NCBI GenBank assembly: GCA_018697195.1
Contig: CM031870.1
Coordinates: 4,826,539 to 4,890,538, forward strand
Source of the DNA: Certhia americana
Taxonomy: Eukaryota > Chordata > Aves > Passeriformes > Certhiidae
Direction of reading: 5' to 3'
DNA length: 64,000 nucleotides
The notes under the pieces were generated by a model. The model was not told the DNA's origin, ran no database searches, and worked only from the letters and a program-made list of their open reading frames with translations. The position numbers and the translations under genes were made by a program. This document shows, piece by piece, positions 1-12,500 of this stretch (within the stretch, counting starts at the first letter, position 1; each line of letters starts with the position of its first letter).

Positions 1-455
1 TACTCAACAAGGTCAACAGCCATGCAAGGAGATGAATTCTCATTTGTTATAACAATGCTACCTCGCTGGACATTCTGTATTAATGTCTGAACACAAGTTA
101 TCTTACACTGGAGACATCAGTACACTCCAGGAAATGCGCAGATTAGCAGCAGCAGTTTTTGGTAAGAGGATACTAATATAGGAAGTGACTGCCAAACCAA
201 ACACACCCCATTCAGTGCTATTCACACACTCATTCCCTCATGAGAGAGTCTAGTTAGTTTCCTGTAATGCCTGTGAACAGAAACACACCCTCTCATTAAG
301 CAGACTTTGGTCCATAAAGAAGCACATGCATTTCAAGACACAAAAGCTACAGGACAAGCCACAGCTGAATTAGTGTAAGCCCCTGTAGTCCCCTTGCTTG
401 CCAAAAGGACGAAAGGAACAGCAATGCACACACACACAGAGATTAGAATAGTAAC
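1..455. other. SUN1 intron fragment at window edge
   Basis: Intronic sequence after exon H. No match to the next conserved SUN1 exon (the WWLGIGWYQ region) is visible, so the gene continues outside. A short CA run lies at about 425-440. Confidence 0.7.
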
Positions 456-554
456 CTGGAGAAAGAATGGCCAGCCAAAGTAGAGACAACACCTTCTGAG
501 ACACAAGCCATCCGGTAGCTCCCACTGTTCGCAACACGTGAAGCATAAAGTAAC
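456..554 (-). CDS. SUN1: SUN1 exon H, first hydrophobic segment (last exon in window)
   Basis: 99 nt, phase 1 to 1, codons 292-324. Acceptor AATCCAG|GTTACT, donor TCTCCAG|GTTACT (acceptor and donor flanks are nearly the same string). Encodes GYFMLHVLRTVGATGW and VLSLLWLAILSPG, homologous to human YFLLQILRRIGAVGQAV, one of the membrane-associated hydrophobic stretches before the transmembrane helix. Confidence 0.94.
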
Positions 555-3500
555 CTGGATTATAACAAATTAACTCCATGTGGTAACAGACACAAAGGAG
601 CGGAAGGTTCTCTTCAGTACATGCAGTAAAACAGACTCTGTCCCCTGCCCATTATATGTTCTGCAGAATTTTAAACCATACCTTTCAGTAATCTCAAACT
701 TGGTTCTTCACTACTTTAAAGCAAAGCAAGCCACTAATAAATATGAAGTCAAGTAAAACAAAGAGAGTTTAGAAACTGAATTCTCATGGACAGAGATAGA
801 CTGAACATCACCTGTACAGCTAGAATATAACTGTTCCAAAATCAAAGTTTACATTTTCTAACATGTTTATCTAACAATGCCATGCAAAGTGTAGCAGAGA
901 ATAGCAAGAGTACTACCATAAAAACAAGCTTTAAGCACATCATTACTTTAAAAACATCTTACTTGTTCAAAATTATACATCAAGTTCATTATCTGGGTTA
1001 CTGTGCAGAAGCGAGAACAATTAAAAATTTAAAATTCCAGCGTTGTCTAAGAAATATTAATAAATAATAGAAAGTATTCCCAGCTAAAAGTTACAAGCAG
1101 CAAATTTTCATTAAGATGAGTGTTCCCAAGGATGTTCAGTAGGACAGTTCTGTATCTCTTAAAGAGAACAAAACTACCACCACCAACACCCCTCCCAAAT
1201 GCACTGTAATAAAATGCTGTAACTTAAAGCCTGCTGAGGCCAACAATTACTATGACCAAGACTAGGACCAATCTTTCTACAGAACAAACTACATTGTGTA
1301 TGTTTAGAAAATAATCCTACATTTTTAGATTAGCAGATACGTCTGGGTTAATCTGAGGGATCATAGGTATACCAACCCAATGTTTTGCAAATCATTTAGG
1401 TGACTGAAGTGTCTCAAATCATTTTCCTTTGCTGAATAAAGAGCACTCAACAGATCCTTGATGCCTCTGTCATTCAAGCTAGGGAACGCTCATCCCACAG
1501 GGTAGATTCTACCCCTATATAAGAATCCTGTAAAAATTGACTATCACTAGAACAAAAATAAAATGTTAAAACCCCTTTATTCAAATAATCTGCATACCAA
1601 TATTTCATACCTTGATTTCATTTAAAGTCATCTTTTCAACCTAGCAAGCATACAGACCTCCCCAAAGTGCAATAAATTAGCATTCTGACTGGTTCCTTCT
1701 AACATAGGAGGTGCACATTACCCTACACCCTGTTTTCACTAATACGTAAGCAGCCTGATTGTACAAAAGATTGTACAAAAGCCAAAATCAGAGCAAGAAT
1801 TCAGACAGAAGAGGTGTTAAAGAAGTTAGTTGGCTAGGTACTTTACATTTTTACCCTACTTTGATAGATAAAGGAAGAAAAAAAAAACCCAAACACAAAA
1901 CATGTATGATTAACATTGTGAGATTGCGATGCAAAATAAAAGCAAACAAAAATGTCCAAGTCAACCTGCAGAAGAAAAGGTGTGCCAAATGGTCCTTGCT
2001 ACCCTTTCAGCCCATGAGGACTGCATGTGGTCTGTGGTGTGTATTTCAAGATGTTTCTTCCCTTTACAGTCATCACCTGTTGGTTGTGGTAACAGTTGAT
2101 TAATGGGACAAAGCCAGGATCAAGTCAAGATCTGTTACAAGATAACCTGAACAAGTCTCTCTCACATCATCAGTTATCAACCCAAACACTGCTAAGCAAA
2201 CTTCAGGGGAAGGAAACTTCCTGGGGAAAATACTACAGGTACACCAGGGGATAACCATCCCCCCCACATTTAAGTTGCAAACCAAGTATTTACTTTGTAG
2301 CTTCCACAGTGTCAGGGGCTGTCTGATACCACTATTACAGCAACAACATGGTGTAGAGCCCAGGACTGAGACTACATCAATCACTATACTTACATATTGA
2401 TTCCTCATTCACACCAAGATGACGATCTTCTCTGTAGAACTCCTTTACATTCATGCTTCCACAGTAGTCTGAGTGAGCTGCAACAATCCAAAAAGCACAC
2501 ATGGATCCCAATTCTCAAGTTCAAAGCCCTTCATATACACAGATTTTAGCTAAACTGGCTTGGTTCACTATTAAAAGTCAGATTACTCAAAGGAAACCTG
2601 AAAAATGATTGTGCAAGAAGCCTACTCTGTGTAATCTTGTTCTTTCTTTAAGTATCAGGGGGCCCTGTAAGTTCAAAAAAGTCCTCCTGCTTCTTTTCAG
2701 ACAGCAAAGTTCGTAAAAAACCAAAACCAAACAATCCAACCAACCCTCATCAAATAAGGCCCTGTTCCCACCATTCCATCAAATGGGTCAGCCATTCATT
2801 CCATACGTGTGTTGATTTTAACAAACTTGTTACAACAAGGAGAAGAAAGCATTAGCAATTATAATGCTCTGAGCAGAGAGGAGGAGAGCAAAATTCTACT
2901 CACATGCAAAAATCAGTTACCTTCTGCCTATGGCAATTTAACTTCACTTGTAGAGCAGGTATTACAGAAGAGAAAGCACCAAAGAAGAAATGAACGTTTT
3001 CAGCGAAAACAAGATGTGCTCTAAAGTATTGCAGAGTGATGAGAGCAGTTTGAGTTTTGCAAGACAGATCTAAACAAGCTTTAAGTGCACAGCACGTTTA
3101 AGAGTGGTAAGACCTAAAGACATTGAAAAATTAGATTTTGACACTATCACCACAGTTCTTAAAAAATCAACATAAGTTTCTCAATTAAAAAATTTCTCTC
3201 TACCGCTTTCTAGTAAAATCAACATGTGGATCTCATACAAAGGAACCTTGATACTTTCAAAACAGAGGAAAGGTATGAAAAATGTAGCAGAAGTGAGGCA
3301 ATAATAAAAACTGAGAGAGACAGGAGCCAGCCAAAAGACTAAGAAGAACACCACAGTGCCAAGATGAAGTCCCTAAGAAAAAAAACCTAATACACACACT
3401 TTGTTTGCAGACCAAGGAAGACAACTGAAAAGGTACCTTTATATTCATAACCCAGCTTCAGCAAAACCATTTGAAATAGTTGCACTAATAGTGATGCAAA

Positions 3501-6500
3501 AGATGCTGCAGTATTTTTGACCAATCGTAGAATCTTACTCATGTAGAAATATGTTCCTCCTATTGAAAAAAACAGTGTGGATACAAATTATTCTTTCACA
3601 GAAATACGTACTTCTGTTCTCGGTCACCTTTAGCTTGTGTAAAAGTGAGGATGAAGCAGGGAAAGCCTTTGTTTAGCCAAGAGCATGAAACTTCAGAAAG
3701 TGTGGTTTGAAAAGTCTGGGTGTATCAGACATAGCACCAGAGCTTTTGTAAGCACTTCATACCCTTGATAATGACTTCAGGGAGAAGTGTGTAACTTCAG
3801 CAAGAACAGCTTTGCTTAGTGAGAATGCAGAACTCTAAAGAGTAATGAATCCCTTGCTTATGGAACTCAGGATTCCTCACTGATGTGAACTGCTGATCCT
3901 GATTTTGGGGTCACAGAGACACTACACTGTTATTATGGATTTAAAGGAGTGAGGACTGTTCACCATCTTCCCTGCTGTTACATCAGAGGAAGTTGCTGCA
4001 GTGGTCTAGAGACACACCCTTCTCCAGAGCCACAGGAACAAAGCCAAAATCCACCACTGCCACTGTCCTAGACTCAACCACATCCCAAAAACCTACCATG
4101 ACTCTGTATGCCTTTCCTTATCCACACCCCCCCAAAGTTTGACTCAAACCTCTAGATTAAAAGTTCAAAGGAATATACAAAGATGAGGAAAATTCTCTCG
4201 TGGGTATACAAACACAGGAGTACAGAAATAGTTTTCATGCAGTGCCACTTTAAGTAGTTGACTGTTCAAGTCAAAAGAATTCCACCCTGTGCTACACACT
4301 AACTAAAAAGAAATACTTAACTCAAGTTTTTGAAGTCACATCATATAGCTCAAGCACACGAATTTCTTTTTCTTGTACTAAAAACAAAGTTAATTCAACA
4401 AACCTACAGAATTCCAGAATTGGCTCCTTTCTAATTCAAGGTCGTTAAAGAAACAAATTTTTTGTGGTAACTGAGGACTACCAGTAATCAAGAAACTCCA
4501 GGTGCAAGAGGCAGGCAGACACAGGCAAGACAATGAGGAAAACAATCCACTGAATGAAGACTGTCTTGGAAAGGCAGAACCTTGATACAGACTCAATTTT
4601 TCAAGCTTTTGGAATGCAGTCACTAGAGTGATTATTTGGAATCAGTTTTTCCATTTGGAGTTCAGTTTTTCACGTAGCTGAGGTTTAGCTTTAAGAAACA
4701 CTATAAAAAGCTGCAAAGGTTAAAAGAGGAGACAAAAAGGAAGCAGGAAATAGAAAGCCCTCTCAGATTCCTTCGATAGCACAAGCACTGCAAAGTAACG
4801 CTTTTGCTCAATCTTCAAAGTTCAAATCATTTAAATGATAAATTACAAACTTTCTTCACTTTTCATTTGTATCTGAAAAGCATGACCAAATATTTCATAG
4901 GCAGAACCACACAGATCTGATGTCAGATTAGGAGACTTACAATCAGTGCTGGCTGATTGTACAGCACTGTGTTTGATGAAACAAATAGTTTTATAACATA
5001 AGATACCATTGCATTTTAATTTTGTAATTGTTTGATTCCTATAGCAGCACTGAAAAGCAGTAGATTATCCTATATCAAAATCTGACAAGTACATAAAATT
5101 TCAACAGAAAAAGGTATTTCATATAAGCTGATGTCTAGAATTCAGTTACTGGCAAGTTCATCAGGGTAGGACAGGTGCTTAAATAACACTAGATAGAAAT
5201 GAAACACAAGAGAAAGCAACTTACTAGATGCATGTTTCTGGCTCCTGTCCCTAGTGTAGATCCTGGAGGATGGCATGTGGGAAGCTGAGTAGGCAGTGAG
5301 GACCTCCTTCCTCTCTGACAGCATGCTGCAGTCACTGCATGTGTAGCCATTCAGTGTGGGCTGCAGCTCTGCTGCTGCTATGTCCCCGTTCCCCTGCAGC
5401 AGCGTGGTGTCACTGCCTGGAAGCAGAGCACAACACCCAGCACACCCATGTCAGCACTGCCAGCACTGTGCCTGTCACACAGAAATGATATGGAAGGAAA
5501 AGCAAAGTGTAGTTACCTTTGGGGTCACCTTCTTCATCAAGGCCTGCAAATGAAAAAAAAAAAAAAAAAAAAAAAAACCAAAAAAGAAATTGGTCCCAAA
5601 CATAAGAAAGATCTGAGCTAAATTACAGTACCTGACAAGTTTAAGTTAAAAGTCCCACTAATTTTAAGACTTCAAAGAAAGTGTCTTTATGGTTAGCTTT
5701 TAACAGATTTTGCAGCCCATCACAGAAACATCTATCCAGACCTTATTGTAGTGGGGTAACAGTTGTGAAAATCATCCCACCACAGAAGGGGCAGACAAAG
5801 TAACGTGAATGCCAACTGCACCTTGACTTAGTTCCCACCAGATGATAAAGCAGCTTATTATAGGCTTACAATGTTTCTACTGCTTGTTAACTACTTTGAT
5901 ACTACTGCATTTAGAATTCTGTTTTAAGTGCCAGGTTATCTAAAATTTAGAATGGGTTCTACCAAGATTGACACAATTCTTCCCATTAGGGCTCTGGGAA
6001 GGTCACAAGTATTCTGACTGGAAACAAAGAGTCTGAATTGGGAGATATAAAAAATTGCTGATCTGGTTCTACACAATAATTCACATAGACAATACTTTTA
6101 TGTAGACTGCTCTAGTATTTTCTCTTCATTGCAGAAAAAAGGTTCCAGGAAAACACATTTTTATATAGTTAAAAAGCCAAACCAGCTAGCCACACACAAA
6201 ACCCCTTTTGGGAAATCCTGAAACGCCACTAATCCGAAACTTTCATATTAACGTATGTTAAGAAGAAACACACTTCTGCCTATAAACAAATACGAAAATG
6301 CTTTTCCTCTGGCTTTTCAAAAACAAAGGTACATGTTTACCATTCTTTAAATACAGAACTCAACGTACATTTTGAAGAAAGCAATAATAGGAGATAACTA
6401 TGGCATTGCATCACAAAAGCATTTGTTTGCTGGCATATTAACTTGACGGTGCAATGTCTTGACGTTAACCATGCCAGTAAATCAAATTTACACACTGGGC

Positions 6501-9500
6501 CATGAATTTCCAGTGGGCAGCTTAGCAAGCAGACCCCTATGGCAGAAGTGCAAGTGCACACACGTTTGGGGATAGCACAGACAACAGGTGGGGTAAAGGT
6601 CATAAATTTATAGACACCAAACCAAATAGTTTGCAGAGTTTGATACAAACAATAGCGATTATTGCCTACCCCAGAAATGATCAACTTCTGTCTGTTCCCG
6701 AATCAGAGACTCATCCAATATAGTGGATATCATTGATGTATCACTGGCATGGCTATTGAAACTGCTCTGACTAAAAATAGACGAGCTGGACAGATTTTTC
6801 CTTGGCACATGTCTTCCACTGCCAGACTGTTTGTTCATACTTCTGCGTTGCTTTACCACCCTAGGAAACAAAGGCAAGTAAGATATAGCACTAAAGACAC
6901 AAATTTCTGTTACTCTTTCTATTAATAAATGAATAAACACTCATTTCAACACTGATGCGACTAAATAGAGCAAACAAGGTTTAAAAGGAAGTACTCGCCT
7001 TCAAGCAAGTATGGATAAAATGATGACTATGACTGACAAAATGACTATGACTGGACAAAATACTTTGTAAAAAATTGTCATTGCAAACCACATACTGAAC
7101 ATAAATTTCAGAGTATGGCAGTAAACACCAAGAACAAAATATAAGACCTGTAGGTAACCCTTTTGCGTTGTTGCGTTCAAACAGTAAGACTCAGGATTTA
7201 CTTAAGATGACTAAAAATGCTTACTTAGACTGATCCCTGAAGGACATGTTTCCAGCATAAGAGCTGTCATGAAGGGAATCGCTCTGTCCATCATCTGATC
7301 TACTGTATCCTCCAGCAGCCAACCGTAAACTACGCCGTGACATTCTGGGTGAATCAAACACTGGATCTATTTTGTTCTCAGTCTCAAAATCCAAAGCAGA
7401 TGAAGAATAACTCGAACTGCAGTAAAATAAGAACAGCAAAATTACTTGGAGAATTTTCAACCTGGTAACAAAAATGTTCTTCAAGCTAGTCCAAGTTTCC
7501 ATTAAATGCAGTTTATTTGGGGTTATGGTAAAATCCCCACAAGATATACCAAACAACTCAAATAATCTCTATATATAGAGATTCAAGTTAATAAATGAAT
7601 AGATATTCAATAAATGAATAGATATTCAAGTTTCTGCTAAGCAATACATATACAACTGAAAGCAAATCACAAAAAGCAACAACCACCATGGAAACCATGT
7701 GTTAAGTTAAGCCAGAGCAAGCACTCATTCTTTTGGGACCAATTTGACAGTGGAAACCATTCATGACACAGTTTCTTCACCATGCCTAGCAGCAAATTAA
7801 AAATTACACACTCCAAGTTGCAAGGCAAAGATTAATTTTCAGTTTAAGTTTTTGTCGATTTTCTGTTTGCCAAATCCTTGTTTTGAGAACTAAAGATCCA
7901 TATGCCACACTATCCTGAATTCCTATCTCTCAACAAGTAGGAACTTCCTCCCTTTTAAGGTACTTAAAGGCTTCCCTACTTCAGCTATTTCAGTTTAACT
8001 ACCCTTACTATTTTTTTTTTTTTTAAAAGTGGTTTAAAAACATTTCTTAATTTACTGCAAACCATTAGAAATATTTAACTCAGAACTAACAAAAAATGTT
8101 TAGAGACTTAAATCTGTTTTTCTCCAGAGGCAAGTATACACATAGATAACCCTCACATCATTACCCCAGGAACTCCACATTTCAATGTGATTCTCTCAGT
8201 CTCCATGAAAACTTACAGTGAAGACAAAGCAGCAACACAAGTCAAACACAAACAGATTAAGCTGAGGAGTCTGTAAGAAATACATTTATTTACCAAAGCA
8301 GAAGTTTAGCCTAAAGCAAAATTCTCATACTTAGGACCAAAGGAAACATTCAGTTATGTAAGTGAGCAGAGGCTGCTGGCACAGGGCATTGCACAGCAGG
8401 TCAGGTCCTAGAACTGCTCAGCCCTGTGACCCACAGCATGCAAATGCTAAGTGCTCTAGGCCAGCTTTCATAAGGACTCTGTCCCTTCTTGGGCCACAGG
8501 GATATACAGAGATGTAACAGCACTTCAATACTCCTGGGGGTTTCATTTGGTTTTTTAAAGGAAGAGATAAGTAAAGAATTGTTTATGACAACAGCTCCTT
8601 CTCCCCAGACAAATACAAACAAGCAAATTAGATCTGAATGAGTAGATTCTACTGTGCAACCTGTATTTGAAATGGAAGCTTTCCATTTAAAAAATATGTA
8701 CAAACAGCTATTATAAAATGTATTTGTGTAAAAATGATTTAATGGAAAGTTTTCTCACACAATCATTAAAGATCTCAGAACATCACAAAGTAACAATATG
8801 GTAAGTATTGTATTGCTTTAGCATACAATTAAGGTAACACCAGAAGGCCTTGAAGTTACACTTACAGTAATGATGTAATTCTGACAAGGTGGTGTTTTTG
8901 AAGGTAGTTTCTTCATCGCTCCTCAATGCAAAGTAAAGTACGTAAGATGGGGCTGTCAGAGCATGTAAGCTGCATTTCTTTTGGCTAAAAATCTAACCCA
9001 GACAACACACTGCCAGAAAACATCTCACAGCTTCAGCTGGGCATTCAGCCCATAAGACCAGATCAGTCTGTCCAAAGTAGCTGCTTCTATTGGCCAGAGG
9101 AGCACAGATTTGATGGCAGTGCTCTGGTTCTGTGTGCTGGATCTCACTGGTCTGCCCTGATAACACTGGCACGTGCAGTGCAACCCTGTGCAAGGCAGGA
9201 GCCCCAGAACAACTTAACAAATCCAGAATATATTACTAAATACAATAGGCTTGTTAATCCTTGCTTTCATTAGGCTGGAAGAGGGAGAAGAAATAACATG
9301 TTTTCCCACGTCCTTAACCAATTGTAGACTATAGGGTTTAATTTTTACAGTTTTCAAAAGTGCTAAGTACAGATGACTCTGACAGATGTGAAGCAAAAAT
9401 ATGGGTTAAATGTGGCTCTTCCTGCTGTTACTCTCAAAGGGTCAGAGTCACAATTTTCTATTGAGTCCCTCTCTAAACAGTTGTTTCAGAGCCTAGTTTT

Positions 9501-12500
9501 GCTATTTACATTTGCCACTATGCATTTGCTTTTCCTCATCTTCACCCCACGTTTCTTACAGATACTCAATTCACAAGAACACAAAGTACACAGAATGAGC
9601 TGACAGCTGCAACCAGCCTCAATTTGTTTCTGTTTATGAACACTTGCTGTTACCAAGTATCTCAATGAGCATTTATATCAATGTGGGTTGAACAAATAAC
9701 TTGAAGTTGGAACTCCACTATCTTAAAAAAACCCAACGAATCATCACGGAATCTTTTCCTCTTTAACAAAAGGGGCTTGTCTCTCACACAGGGTAATAAT
9801 TCTCTTCACATTAGCTGTCCTCTGGCAGGAGGACAGTACCTAGAAGTCTCCCAACTTGCCATCTCACTTTCCATGCTTTGGAATGCAGCCTTTTTTCTTC
9901 TACAGAAAAGACTACAGTAAATTTAAAAAAAACGCTGCCTTTCCTTTCAAGGGCCAAAAACGAACCTGTACATTGATATCCTCCTATAAAATATGTACTG
10001 CTAACCAAGAAACACCTAAAGGTGGGATGCAATTAACCTACACTCCTGGAAAACCTCTGCAAACAGTGAGGACTCTGGTTCCTTCCCCCAGAGCAAACAG
10101 CTCCGTGGCTGCTGGCAGAGCTGGTTACTGGCCAGTCTTACATTTCCAGCTTCTTGATACTGCCTTAACATGAGCATCTACAGAATAAGAATGTCCCAGA
10201 CTTCAGTGGGCTATTTTTCAAGTAAGTGGAATGAGAATGAGGTCTTCCAATTTTAGCATGCCTATAGCTTGTCTGAAGGACCTTAAGAGTCATGTATTTA
10301 TAAATACTCCTCAGAATGAAACGGGCAATGATGTTCTTGACTATTCAGTATAATAAGCACATGCAATACATCTAGAGAACCACAACATCTTCTAACATGG
10401 ACAGACATATAATCAATACAAAAACATTCTCAGGCTTTCTAACCAGGGGGCATTACTTTCATTAAGTGACCAAGGACACTACCTTGAATTGTTTAGTTAT
10501 TTCTTCAGTCAGTCCCAGAACATACTGCAAAACCTCAAAGGATTTTATTCAATTATTGTGAAGAAAATTACACCCCAACTGAATGCTCTGACACAGAAAA
10601 AGAAAATCAACCCAAATTCTTATTGATTTAACCCATATTTGTGAAGAAGTGTTAAAGGCACCCAAACTGACAACACAATTCAAAAGATGACGGTGACTAA
10701 AAAGAAAGGTTAGTTGTAAGAGTGGGGTGTAAATCATATCTTGACAGGTGGGTGAGATTCACAAGTTTGACTTGCATTTGGAGGAGGATAAAGATCATTT
10801 AGGTATAGCAGTTAAATATTTTTCTGATTTAGGCTGGAGGAGTAGAAGCAGTACAGCTATGAACACAGTGATTCCAGTGAGCATTAATATAAGTTCTATT
10901 AATAAGTCATAGCCAACTCTATTAATAGCATTGTGGTATCAAACTTCACTGTACAGCTTTCTGCAGGGCTACATCTCAAGCCAATTTCTTTAAAGAAAAG
11001 ACTCTGTAAAGATTGAATTGTCAAAGGCAGAATAAAACAGGTTAGAATATAAGCAAAACAAACAGGTGAGGGGTAAGAAGCGAATTTCAACATGCAAATA
11101 TTTCTGATTAGCAGTTCTCCCTTTCCTCAGTCTTCAAATATTGTTTGACCCAGACCAGGAAGAGCTACAATAACAGATGTCATTCTGCACATACACAGCA
11201 ATCAGAGGCACAGCAAGAACCTGCACAAGAGATTGTAGTTTACTTTGCTGACGCCCTGGAAGCAGGCTCACATCAGTGTACCAAGTAGTTTTCCCCCCAT
11301 TATTTTAACATCTGAGGCTTCACGCAATTTTAAAGAAAGAGTTTGCCAATCCTTCTTTTCTACATAAGGAAGAATTACAATGAATTAATTTCAACCTAGT
11401 TTAACTATACTGGCCTTCATTAATAAAGTTATTAAACTTCATCTTACCCAGCTCTATCCATTTCTAAATACACCTAATAATTTAACATAACAAAATGGCA
11501 AGCTGGAAAGTTTCAGCACATATAACCCCCTTTCCACTTCAGTTTTGCAAAACAGTCTTCACACATGTAACAAGACAAACACTTGGCTGTCCCCTAAATA
11601 AATCCCACCAAAGTCATAATGAAATATTCTCCAGATGTCCAACAGGATTTAGCATTCTGCATCTTCCTTTTTACTTGCCAACTGCTTCACTGGATGAGGA
11701 TTTTGGACAGGAATAGCACAGGAGTTTAACCTGTCAGGAGTTACAATATTTCAGCCAATCTCTAAGGCACATTTGCAACATGAAGGTAACTAAATCCATG
11801 CACTAATACAGAAATGAAACTGCTGCTGAATACAAGGCACATAGATCACCTTTCATTGCTCAGCATGATTTTCTTGAAATTGGAAAAGCCACTTGTATTT
11901 AACCAACATTTTACCAACGGTTTTTAATAAAATTCAGGAAAAAATTGCGATTCAATTGATGCAACATAAAACACATCACATTTTGCAACACTACTGACAT
12001 TAAGCTATAGCTTAAAAAAAAAAAAAAAAAAACAAACAAAACATGATCCCTAACAGAAAATGGAAAAGTACAGTTTTAGAGCACACAAAAGGAAGAGTAT
12101 TAACTCAGTAATCTCTTAATGCTACAGTTTTGCTAACTTCTGTTTTATTGGTCAGTAGCCAAGTACTCTCCTATCTTTATACTGGACTTTAGTAACAATA
12201 TATAATAATGACATAAAGAGGGAATGGAAAAGCAAATCTCATACTGCATCCTAACAAACAATCATTTTTTAAACTTAAAGTTAGCTAAACCAATGCCTCA
12301 GGTTCACTGACGCATTTTGAAGCAAGTATATAATATCTCAACAGCAGGAAAAGCTCAATAAATTGTTGTTGTTTTAATCTGCTATATGAATACTAAAAAA
12401 CTCAAAATAGGCATCACAACACTAGTTCTGAAAACATAATACAAAAACTACCAAACACTACAGTTAGCTTTTAGAAGACTGAAGTGATTTAAGAAAAAGA

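Noticed and set aside
3257..3448. Hydrophobic minus-strand frame preceded by a TTCTTAG acceptor in the SUN1 E-F intron
   Set aside because: No GT donor fits the open frame and no alignment to SUN1 isoforms could be made.
4640..4800. Possible extra SUN1 cassette exons at acceptor-like sites near 4711 and 4788 on the minus strand
   Set aside because: Reading after the 4711 site begins LFIVFLK, vaguely like a mammalian optional exon, but stops soon and no good donor follows.
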